DNA of 8,929 nucleotides. It comes from JBHGAV01 sp041946685. Lineage in GTDB: Bacteria > Acidobacteriota > Terriglobia > Bryobacterales > Bryobacteraceae. A program made the translations under genes and the position numbers. A model generated the notes under the pieces. It saw nothing but the letters and a program-made list of their open reading frames with translations. It searched no databases and was not told the origin of the DNA. The stretch covers positions 1 through 8,929 of the forward strand of contig JBHGAV010000097.1 in NCBI GenBank assembly GCA_041946685.1, in the 5' to 3' direction. This document shows, in pieces, positions 1 through 7,901 of the stretch (position 1 is its first letter; each line of letters begins with the position of its first letter).

Positions 1-1
1 C

Positions 2-1045
2 CACACCCTTCGAGAGCCCCTCTACACTTACGCGGCCACGCTTTTCAGCAGCCTGCTAGGTGGACTGACTTCTGGATCGGGCCTCGCCCTCGGGATTGAG
101 TATCGTAAGTCCCGGATGTTCGTGCCACCGCTGGACTTCAGAGCGAAGGCGGTTGGGTCCGTGAAGAAGTATGAGTTGCTGGAGACCGGCTTCGCGCTCC
201 CACGCCTGGCCGGGAACCGGCTGTTCGCCGAGATCGGAGCGCGCTACCGGAACTTCCCCGAAGAGGATTTTTGGGGGCTTGGCCCGGACACCCAGGTGGA
301 CCGCCGGACCGCTTTCCGCCTGGAGGATTTCGACGTTTCGGCAGTCTTCGGTGCACGGCTGTTCAAGCCGATCGAAGCGGGCATCACCGCAGGGAGGACC
401 TGGGTCAACACCGGCACCGGCAGGGACCATGATTGGCCTTCCATTGAGCAGCGCTTCACGCCGGGCGAGGTTCCCGCGCTGGCACACCAGCCGGATTACT
501 CATACTGGGGAGCGTTCGCGCTTGTTGACAGACGCGACCAGCCTGACGACCCACGGCGTGGCGGGCTGTACGAGGCCCGCTGGACCAGCTTCCGCGACCT
601 GGACTCGAGTATCTACGATTTCCACCGCTATGAGGTCGATCTGCGCCACTTCCTCCCCGCCCTGCGGGAGCGCGACACGATTGCCGTCCGTGCCCACACT
701 ACCCTCAGCCAGAAGCGTGACGGCCGGCAGGTCCCGTTCTACCTGCAACCGACTGTGGGCGGAGGTGAGGCGCGGGGTTACGACCCATCCCGCTTCCGGG
801 ATGAGAACGCCCTGGTGTTCAACCTCGAATACCGGTGGCGCATTCGGGAGATGTTCCAGGCAGTGGGCTTTGCGGATGCCGGCCGCGTCTTCCACAGGCC
901 CGGTCAAATCGGCCTCGCGGGACTCCGCACCTCCGTTGGCGGGGGCGGACGCCTCAAACTGGGGGACCGGATACTGGTCGGCTTTGATATCGGCTGGAGT
1001 CCGGAAGGCCTCCATATCAGGTTCCGTAGTGCGCATGCGTTCTAA
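2..1045 (+). CDS. Omp85/BamA-superfamily outer-membrane beta-barrel protein (5'-truncated)
   Basis: The reading frame is open to the left edge and ends at TAA (1043-1045), giving 347 visible residues. The first internal ATG (position 116) is not taken as the start, because the residues before it (LTSGSGLALGIEYRKSR) already read as a first transmembrane beta-strand. Omp85 barrel signatures seen are DFWGLG at visible residues 89-94, DRRD followed by a P..GG turn from residue 176, and GGGEARGYDPSRF with the RGY of the conserved (V/L)RG(F/Y) loop-6 motif at 258-260. The chain ends in aromatic Phe (RFRSAHAF), as usual for the C-terminal beta-signal of outer-membrane proteins. Barrels of this superfamily insert or translocate proteins across the outer membrane, or serve as secretion pores. 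Nearly all the visible sequence is barrel, so the presence of POTRA or other N-terminal domains cannot be judged. It could be a POTRA-less Omp85 protein; the substrate is unknown. It converges on the large fusion gene. Confidence 0.85.
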   Translation, partial: HTLREPLYTYAATLFSSLLGGLTSGSGLALGIEYRKSRMFVPPLDFRAKAVGSVKKYELLETGFALPRLAGNRLFAEIGARYRNFPEEDFWGLGPDTQVDRRTAFRLEDFDVSAVFGARLFKPIEAGITAGRTWVNTGTGRDHDWPSIEQRFTPGEVPALAHQPDYSYWGAFALVDRRDQPDDPRRGGLYEARWTSFRDLDSSIYDFHRYEVDLRHFLPALRERDTIAVRAHTTLSQKRDGRQVPFYLQPTVGGGEARGYDPSRFRDENALVFNLEYRWRIREMFQAVGFADAGRVFHRPGQIGLAGLRTSVGGGGRLKLGDRILVGFDIGWSPEGLHIRFRSAHAF

Positions 1046-1102
1046 GCGGCAGCGCGCGGTGGGGCAAGCACCAGGCATCGCCCCGTGCACCCCCGTGCCA
1101 CT
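1046..1102. other. Short spacer between convergent genes
   Basis: These 57 bp separate the TAA of the plus-strand barrel gene from the TGA of the minus-strand fusion gene. Both transcripts must end here or run into the opposite gene. Only weak inverted repeats are present, such as GGGGC/GCCCC around 1060-1084 and a 4-bp GCAC/GTGC stem at 1087-1098. Neither is followed by a T-tract on either strand, so no intrinsic terminator is called. Confidence 0.5.
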
Positions 1103-4100
1103 TCAGAAAGCCTGACCGATGCTGAAGAAGAACTTGCCGGCCGCTTCGCCGGGCTTGCGGTCCAACTTGAGGCCGTAGTCGGCACGCAGCAGGAAGTAGG
1201 GGGTCCTTATCCGCAGGCCGACACCACCGACCTTCCGCACGTCCGTCAGGCTGAAGTCGCTGGCCTTAGCGTACACGTTTCCCAGGTCGAGGAAACCCAC
1301 CCCCTCCAGGATGCGGAACAGCGGAAAGCGCGCCTCGTTGTTAAGCAGAAGCAGCGCATTGCCGCCAGCTGGGTCGCCGAAGAAGTCGACCGGCCCAAGG
1401 GTGTTCTGCTCGAAGCCGCGCAACGTCGTGCCGCCACCGGCCCGGAACCGCTCGCTGAAGATCAGGTCCTGGCCGCCCAGTCCCTTGGCCAGACCGACGC
1501 GCACCGCGCCCGCGTACGTCCATCGCGAGCGCTTCATCCCTTTGCCGAACGGCACCTCCGCCGGCTTCGACAGAGGGACGAACTTGAAGTATTGGCCGAA
1601 GTACCGCACGAACCGTATGTCGGACCGGAGCGAAGTGGGGGCGACTTCGAAGGCCTGTGAGAGAAATGAACCCCGGGTCGCGTCGAGCACATCGTTGCGC
1701 GTGTCCCTGGTCGCCGTGAATGTCAGCGGAGCAATGTTGTAGGGCAAAACCTGGAACGGGGAGTCGGGGTCCTTGTCTACGACGTGCGTGCGTTCGAACC
1801 GGTACCCGTAGGAGAAGATGAACCTGTTCTGGAACCGCGCCTCCTGCTGCAACGAGAACCCCGTGCGGTCTGTATAGAAGGTCTCTTCGATCTCCCGGCG
1901 GCGGTACCCGATAATGTTGCTCTGCACCGGAAAGCGTCGCAGGAAAGGCTGGCTGAAGTAGCCGCGCAGTTCTCTGATGTCGGCGTCCCACCGGGTCCTT
2001 ACGCCGACGTATCGGGCCGCTCCGAGGGTGTTGCGGTTGGAGAAATCGGCGATAGCGCCGGGGCCGCGCTCGGTGTCGTAGAACACGCCGTAGCGGAATT
2101 CGAACGGTCGCACCTCCCGAAGACGTACCTGCAAGGTCACTGGCTTCTGGCCCGTCGGCAACGGCGCGGGCGCCGTCTCCTCGGGCTTGGGCCGGATCTC
2201 CACCAGCGAGTAGGCCCCCGTGTCGTAGAGGTTCCTCCGGGACCGGTTCGTCTTCTGTAGGTCCAAGACGTCGCCGTTGTGGAGCGTCAACTGGGTGCGA
2301 ACCAGGTTGTCGCTGGTGGCGCGGTTGCCCGCGATCTCGACCGTCTGGACAATCTCCTGCCTGCCCTCCTCGATCTTGAACGCCGCTTCCACCGCCGCTT
2401 CCTCGGGCGCGCGGGTGATCGTGTAGCTCACCACCACGTCGTTGTGGCCCTTGGCCCAGTACAGTTCCTCAACACGGCCGAGGGCTGTCTCCATCGCCGC
2501 GGGGCTGAAGGCCGCTCCAGCCTCCACCGGCATAGTGGCTCTGAGTTCCGTCTCCGACACGGCCTGGTTCCCGCGGAGTTGAATTCGTGCAACCTTGAAC
2601 CGCGCGCCCTCCTGAATAGGGATCACCACTCTGCCCGTGCCGGAGCCTGCGTCCAACTCAGGGCGCGGATCGCCGACTTTGGCGTCCAGGTACCCCTCCT
2701 GCCGGTAGTAGCGCGTCAGGAAAGTCGCCACGCGGGTGGGGTCCAGGTAGACCTCGTCCGTCAAGCGTTCCGTCTTCACCGCCTCTTCCAGTCGCTCGGC
2801 CGGAAGACCGGCGGCGCCGTCAAAGATCAGGGGGATCTCGCCGTACTGCGGACCTGCGTGGATCTCGAAGATCACGCGCTTCAGCCCAGCCGAGGGCGTC
2901 CTGACATCGTGGCTCACTTCGGACTGGTAGTGCTTCTCCCGGACAAGATAGCTGCGGATCTCGCGGATGGCGTCCTGGACGCGCTGCGAGTCGAAGAGGC
3001 CGTCCTGCCAGATCCTACGAATCCGGCTCCTCACGCCGCCGGGCAAATCCCGGCCTTCGAAGACGAACTCAACCGTTGGGCCGGCCTCGATGTGTACGGT
3101 CAGCGCCATCGACGGGCCGTCTCTCTTGCGGTCTACGCGGACGTTCGCCTCCAGGTGGCCGCGATCGTCGTAGAATTTCACCAGGCGGTCTATGCCCCGC
3201 TGGAGCCTGAAGAAATCGTAGGGGTCACCCGGCTTGACGTCCAACCGGTCGTTCAGGGTCTCGGCAGGGAACAGGGGATGGCCCGCATACTCGATGCTGG
3301 CAATCATCTCTTTCGCGGCAGGTCCCGTGCGGGCGGTCTCGGACTGACGGCCTCCGCCGAACTGCAAATCGTGGCGGAAGTCGAAGCGGTAGGTGTTGTC
3401 GCTCTGGCGCGTGCCCTCGGTTTGGAAACGGCGCGTGACGTCATACCTCACGATGTAGATCTGGTCGCCGCCGTTGACCAGGTTCATGGAGTAGACGAGT
3501 TGCAGGCGGTTGGTAACGTCCTGCCCGATGGTCAGCCGCGCGCCAGGGTTGGCTTCGGAGTTGATGAAGCTGGGGTCGATTCGCACCTGCGAGAGCCCCA
3601 GACTCTGCTGCGCGCCGCGCGACAGGAAGCCCGCTGCCCGCCCGGCGAGTAGCGATCCAACCTGTTCCCGGGCCGCCGCCAACCCCGCGCCTTCCAGTTC
3701 GTCCAGCGTTCTTCCGGTCAACAGGACCGAGACGATGTTTGGTTCATTGAGTTGCGGCTCGGAGGTGAAGGTAGCCGAGAACTCTTCGGGCGGGCCGCTG
3801 AGCTGAAGCGTGATCTGGTAGGGGCGGACCTCGGTGCGCGCCAGGATGTCCAGGTCCGGCTCTACCCTGCTCGCGTTATTGAAGGTAACCACACCGCGGT
3901 CGATCAGGTACGTCCTCTCGCCGAAGAACAACTGGCCGCCTTCATCCAGCGAGAGGCGGCCCGTCAATCCGGGCCTGTAGGCACCCCCGACCAGACGGAG
4001 ATTCGCGTTCAACGTCAGCTTGGCCAGGTTGTTGTCCACCAAGAGGGGGCCTTGCGTGTTGACGCCAATGTCAAGACGGAGCCGGCTTAGGAACGGATCT

Positions 4101-7100
4101 CGCTCCTCCAGGAGCAGCGTCCCGCCTCTCGATCGGAAGTAGCTAAGCGTTTCGCCTCCAACTTCGAGCGGCGCCAGGTAGGAGCTCTCCAGGATGTGCG
4201 TATCGCCCCCGAGGACCAGAAACTCGTCCCTTGAGCGCAGCGACAGGTTCGCTGTGAGCTGTGATCTCAAACCAGGGGGAAACTCAAGATAGGCCCCTTC
4301 GGCGAGGAAACTGACCCTCACGTCTCTGAGCTGCCCCCCGGCGTACTTGACCACACCCAATCCATTCAGGGAGCCTCCGTTTACGGCGCCGGTGAAGCGC
4401 CGGATCTCGATGCTCTCCGGGCTGATCTCCAGCCGGACATCCAAATCCTGCGCCTCGACGCGAGGCGTTCGCAGGCTCGCCTGCCCGTTGCTCATCTCGA
4501 AGGAGCCGGTAATGCGCGGCGCCGAGGGCTTGCCGGCCAGGGCGATCTCCACCTTGCTTCCGCCCTGCACCTTCAGCCCTTCCGTGAAGAGAGTGAGGAG
4601 GCTGGCGTCCAGCTTCCCTGTGGCGCGCATGTCGATCGGTTGATCCCCCACAAGAGGCGCAGCGCCCGCCAGCCGGATATCCGTGGCCGTGCCGGTAAGA
4701 TGGAACTGTTCCACGCGGAGCGTACCGCCACTCACGGACAGCAACGACTCGCCGCTCTGTTCGAGCTGGTAGTCGGCCATACGGAAGCGGAACTGCTGGA
4801 ACACGGCCTTAGCCCGCAAGGCCTGGAGGTCGGCGGGATTGGCCGTCTCACCTTGGATGCTGAGGCTCACTGCCGCGTCCATCGACTCCGGGGTAACCCG
4901 GAAAGCCTTCAGCCCAAGGTTCTTGACGTTGAGTGAGAAAGTCGCCGGCCCCTGCTCGTTGGGCAGACTCAACGGCAGGCTCTCACCGAGCGAGGCGAGG
5001 GGGACCCGGGCCTCGGTTTCCAGTACACCGTCACCCAGGCTGGCGCCGATGCGATCCACCAGCAGCAGCCCCGCTTCATACCGCACCGCCACCGTTGCGT
5101 TTGTGACCGGTGCCGCGAGCTGCGGGTGTTCCAGCGCCCCGCCCTCCATCGAGAGCTTCACGACCGGGTCCAGTTGCTTCACGCTCCCGCGGATGGTGGC
5201 TTCCAGCTTAAGGGTCCCTTTTCCGGAAACACCGCTGGTCTCGGGCAGGAACGCGAGCATTTCGCCCACATCGAAGCGGCCGCTCACCAGGAGCGGGTTG
5301 TCGCTCTTCGGTTCCTCCAGCGGGAGTCCCCCATGCAGGCTCAGGCTCGAATGTCCGGCCGCCAGCCTCGCGGAGGCGACCTTGAGCGTGTGATCCTCGT
5401 AGGCTGCCTGTATCGGACCGTCATTGCGTACTTCGACGCCCTGGGTTTTGACCAGCAGATTGCTGACTTCGAGCGTCGCGGCCGCGTCGGCTGGAGCCAC
5501 GAGGTCCCCGCGGCCCTTGACCGAGAGCGTGACCGCGCCCTCCAGATTCGGAACGCCGGCCAGTGACAAGTCCGTCCCGCTGGCCGTGACTTCGACTTCG
5601 GCTGGGTAAGGCGCCACCGTCGCCGCGCGAGCTCCCACGTCCAGGCGGTAGCGGGCGACGGAGAGCCTCACGTCCGCCAGCTTGTCCGCAAGCCGGGCAG
5701 TGAGATCCAGCGTTCCCAACTCCATGTCGCGGACCTTGAGGTCTGTGGCTTTCAGCGCAGCGGCCAGCGACGGGTTCTCGATCGTGCCTGCCCCCTCGGC
5801 CGCTAGGTTCAAGCGTGCCCGGACCGACTGGTCCTCCGGCAGGACCAGATCCGTGAAGGCAAGGTCGCCCGCGGCTTTCACGGTGTAGCGCTTGCTGTCG
5901 AGGTCAAGTCCGCCGGAGGCTGTCAGCAGACCACCCCCAGGTTTCTTCAGCCGCAGCCGGGACAGTTCCAGCCTGCGGCCCTCCAGCCGGGCATCTATGT
6001 TGAGGCTGCCGAAGACCTCGCCGTAAGCCTTCAGCCCCGAGGCGGAGGCGGTGAGGCGTGCCTTCAGATCCTGGATCGTTCCCGCGACAGCGGCGTCCAG
6101 ATTGAACTCGCCCTCGATGGGCGCTTTCTGTCCCAGCCCGGCCAGGATGGCCGGAAGGGAAGCTCGCGCGATACGGGCACTCAGGTCAAGTACCGGGCTT
6201 TCTCCACCGAGGGCAACCTCACCCCGTGCGGTAAGCGTCTGGTTCTGCCACGTGATCGCAGCCGTTTCGAGTGTCGCGCGTTCCGGCGTGTAGACGGCGC
6301 TCACTTTGGCGTTCACGTCCCGCAGGTCGGCGATGGCGAGTGAGGGAGCGTCCAACGCCAACGAGACTTCCGGCTTCTCAACTGAACCGGTGAGCTGCGC
6401 GGTCACCTGGACGGCGCCGTCCACCCCCACCCCGGCGAGCGAGCCCGGCTTCTGGCCGAGGAGGGACTCCGCGCCGCTCGCCGTCCTCGCCAGGCTCTCG
6501 ACGCGAACGCCCAGAGCACCATCCAAGCTCTTCAGTCCCTGCGCCGCGACGTGACCGTCCAGGCGCACGCCCACTGCTTCCAGCGCCTCTAGCTGGAGCT
6601 CAATGTTTTCTCCCTGGGCGGTCGCCGTGAGCACTCCCGAAACGGGCATGAGGTTGTGAGCCGGCTTCTCACGGCTGGAGGCCAAATTCAAACTGACCTT
6701 GCCGCTGACCGCCTGGAAGCGCATATCCGGCCAGCGGACATCCGCTGCTCCCGAAACGCGGCTCGCGACGCCGGCGGGCAGCTCTAGGTCTTTCGCAATC
6801 CTTTCCAGGTCCAGGCCCGCAATGCTCGCCGTCAGCCAACTCTGCCTGCCTTGGCTCAGGCCAACCTCGGCCTTGGCCCTAACCGAACCACCTGCGTAGC
6901 CTGCCGCTAGAGACTCGACTGACAGCCGTTGCAGCGTCTGTTCGTAGCTGGCGTCCACATCCAGGCTGGCGCTGCGCATACGCCGAAAGCCCAGACCCCG
7001 GCCGGATACCTGGCCGGAGACGAGAAGTTGTCCCGCTTTCCCGGTGGCGGCGGCGTTCACCTCCAGCCTCCCGGCCATGTCCTTCAGCCCTCCGAGCGAC

Positions 7101-7885
7101 GCCAAGCCCGGTACGTCCAGGCCGGCCCGAAGTTGCAGATTCAGGGCGGGAGAGGCGAAGTCCTCTGCCTTGCCGAAGATGTTGACCTGCGAATTCGCCG
7201 CCACCAGGCGCAACTGCTTCACCTCGACCGCTCCAGGTCGCAGCCCCAACTGGATGGCGATCTCGTCGATTGGGAGGGTGCGGCCCTCAAACGCGGCTGC
7301 CCCGGGCGATTGCGTCCGGAACTCGATCTCGTGCGCCCGAGTCCGGCGGTCCCCTTGAATGCCCAGAGTCCATGATGGGAGGCTTACTTCGAGGTTGCTC
7401 TGAAGGTCCGCGAAACGGAACGACCCGTTCACGACCCGGGCGCGCTCCAGCACAAAGGCCAGCGGCGCGTTCGGATCGGATGTGCTCTCCTTCTGCGGCG
7501 TCGAAGAAACCGGGAGATTCAAGGCCCCCGTCGCGTCACGCACAATCTGGATCTGGAGGCCCCGCAGTTCCGCGTTCTCGACCACCGGCAGCCCCCCAAG
7601 CAGGGCAGGAACCGAGAGGCTGGCGGCGGCCGACTGTATCCGAAGGAAGGATGACTGCTGGGGAGGCGCTGTGGAGCCAATGGTTACGCCCTGAAGCCAC
7701 ACGGACAACGTCAGCAGGTTGTAGTCGAGACGGTCCGCCTTGAAATCGATCCCCTGTCCGCGCAGGTAGGACGACAGTCTGGATTGAACCACGCTTCGAA
7801 CAGGGGGCGTGTGTGCCAAGCCGAAAAGCAGCGCCACCGCCGCAAAGCAAAGTCCCGAGATCCAGCCCAGTCTTCTCAATCTCAC
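1103..7885 (-). CDS. TamB-BamA/TamA fusion: single-chain inner-to-outer-membrane translocation/assembly protein
   Basis: This is one uninterrupted frame of 2260 residues, starting at GTG (7885-7883) and ending at TGA (1105-1103). Residues 1-7 are basic and 8-24 form a hydrophobic inner-membrane anchor. Residues about 30-1150 are AsmA/TamB-like beta-rich repeats, the type that forms a lipid-carrying groove across the periplasm. Residues about 1150-1509 match the TamB C-terminal (DUF490) domain, with LLTGR at 1388-1392 and a typical final strand ending DFRHDLQF at 1502-1509. A hydrophilic linker (1510-1526) follows with no signal peptide. Five POTRA-like units begin near 1527, 1604, 1682, 1764 and 1845. 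An Omp85 barrel runs from about 1926 to 2260, with DTRNDV..ATRGSF, the loop-6 motif LRGF at 2155-2158, and a C-terminal beta-signal FFFSIGQAF. In E. coli, TamB has about 1259 residues and partners a separate TamA; BamA is about 810 residues with five POTRAs. The start lies 16 bp after the TPR gene with no clear Shine-Dalgarno, which suggests translational coupling. The domain calls are firm; the transported substrate (phospholipid or outer-membrane proteins) is inferred from the families. Confidence 0.93.
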   Translation of the reverse strand: MRLRRLGWISGLCFAAVALLFGLAHTPPVRSVVQSRLSSYLRGQGIDFKADRLDYNLLTLSVWLQGVTIGSTAPPQQSSFLRIQSAAASLSVPALLGGLPVVENAELRGLQIQIVRDATGALNLPVSSTPQKESTSDPNAPLAFVLERARVVNGSFRFADLQSNLEVSLPSWTLGIQGDRRTRAHEIEFRTQSPGAAAFEGRTLPIDEIAIQLGLRPGAVEVKQLRLVAANSQVNIFGKAEDFASPALNLQLRAGLDVPGLASLGGLKDMAGRLEVNAAATGKAGQLLVSGQVSGRGLGFRRMRSASLDVDASYEQTLQRLSVESLAAGYAGGSVRAKAEVGLSQGRQSWLTASIAGLDLERIAKDLELPAGVASRVSGAADVRWPDMRFQAVSGKVSLNLASSREKPAHNLMPVSGVLTATAQGENIELQLEALEAVGVRLDGHVAAQGLKSLDGALGVRVESLARTASGAESLLGQKPGSLAGVGVDGAVQVTAQLTGSVEKPEVSLALDAPSLAIADLRDVNAKVSAVYTPERATLETAAITWQNQTLTARGEVALGGESPVLDLSARIARASLPAILAGLGQKAPIEGEFNLDAAVAGTIQDLKARLTASASGLKAYGEVFGSLNIDARLEGRRLELSRLRLKKPGGGLLTASGGLDLDSKRYTVKAAGDLAFTDLVLPEDQSVRARLNLAAEGAGTIENPSLAAALKATDLKVRDMELGTLDLTARLADKLADVRLSVARYRLDVGARAATVAPYPAEVEVTASGTDLSLAGVPNLEGAVTLSVKGRGDLVAPADAAATLEVSNLLVKTQGVEVRNDGPIQAAYEDHTLKVASARLAAGHSSLSLHGGLPLEEPKSDNPLLVSGRFDVGEMLAFLPETSGVSGKGTLKLEATIRGSVKQLDPVVKLSMEGGALEHPQLAAPVTNATVAVRYEAGLLLVDRIGASLGDGVLETEARVPLASLGESLPLSLPNEQGPATFSLNVKNLGLKAFRVTPESMDAAVSLSIQGETANPADLQALRAKAVFQQFRFRMADYQLEQSGESLLSVSGGTLRVEQFHLTGTATDIRLAGAAPLVGDQPIDMRATGKLDASLLTLFTEGLKVQGGSKVEIALAGKPSAPRITGSFEMSNGQASLRTPRVEAQDLDVRLEISPESIEIRRFTGAVNGGSLNGLGVVKYAGGQLRDVRVSFLAEGAYLEFPPGLRSQLTANLSLRSRDEFLVLGGDTHILESSYLAPLEVGGETLSYFRSRGGTLLLEERDPFLSRLRLDIGVNTQGPLLVDNNLAKLTLNANLRLVGGAYRPGLTGRLSLDEGGQLFFGERTYLIDRGVVTFNNASRVEPDLDILARTEVRPYQITLQLSGPPEEFSATFTSEPQLNEPNIVSVLLTGRTLDELEGAGLAAAREQVGSLLAGRAAGFLSRGAQQSLGLSQVRIDPSFINSEANPGARLTIGQDVTNRLQLVYSMNLVNGGDQIYIVRYDVTRRFQTEGTRQSDNTYRFDFRHDLQFGGGRQSETARTGPAAKEMIASIEYAGHPLFPAETLNDRLDVKPGDPYDFFRLQRGIDRLVKFYDDRGHLEANVRVDRKRDGPSMALTVHIEAGPTVEFVFEGRDLPGGVRSRIRRIWQDGLFDSQRVQDAIREIRSYLVREKHYQSEVSHDVRTPSAGLKRVIFEIHAGPQYGEIPLIFDGAAGLPAERLEEAVKTERLTDEVYLDPTRVATFLTRYYRQEGYLDAKVGDPRPELDAGSGTGRVVIPIQEGARFKVARIQLRGNQAVSETELRATMPVEAGAAFSPAAMETALGRVEELYWAKGHNDVVVSYTITRAPEEAAVEAAFKIEEGRQEIVQTVEIAGNRATSDNLVRTQLTLHNGDVLDLQKTNRSRRNLYDTGAYSLVEIRPKPEETAPAPLPTGQKPVTLQVRLREVRPFEFRYGVFYDTERGPGAIADFSNRNTLGAARYVGVRTRWDADIRELRGYFSQPFLRRFPVQSNIIGYRRREIEETFYTDRTGFSLQQEARFQNRFIFSYGYRFERTHVVDKDPDSPFQVLPYNIAPLTFTATRDTRNDVLDATRGSFLSQAFEVAPTSLRSDIRFVRYFGQYFKFVPLSKPAEVPFGKGMKRSRWTYAGAVRVGLAKGLGGQDLIFSERFRAGGGTTLRGFEQNTLGPVDFFGDPAGGNALLLLNNEARFPLFRILEGVGFLDLGNVYAKASDFSLTDVRKVGGVGLRIRTPYFLLRADYGLKLDRKPGEAAGKFFFSIGQAF

Positions 7886-7901
7886 CGTAGGATACGGACG
7901 G

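Noticed and set aside
116..118. ATG at 116 as the start of the first gene
   Set aside because: The frame stays open to the left edge, and the residues before this ATG look like the first barrel strand, so the gene is truncated by the window rather than starting here.
1060..1098. Possible bidirectional terminator between the convergent genes
   Set aside because: The stems are only 4-5 bp long, and no T-tract follows on either strand.
171..1115. Open plus-strand frame of 314 codons overlapping the first barrel gene
   Set aside because: It is out of frame with the clear Omp85 barrel and gives Ser/Arg/Thr-rich sequence without barrel features.
1085..1660. Open plus-strand frame of 191 codons antisense to the barrel end of the fusion gene
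   Set aside because: The opposite strand encodes the LRGF motif and the C-terminal beta-signal of an Omp85 barrel. This frame shows only low-complexity charged sequence.
3300..3370. TamB-BamA fusion as a sequencing frameshift artefact
   Set aside because: Both halves are in the same frame with coherent family sequence up to the junction on each side. There is no hidden signal peptide or stop in the linker. Read-level confirmation would still be decisive.
2279..3652. Open plus-strand frame of 457 codons antisense to the fusion gene
   Set aside because: It lies wholly inside the well-supported TamB-BamA gene on the other strand. Its translation is rich in Arg, His and Val with no domain or signal pattern, as expected of shadow frames in GC-rich DNA.
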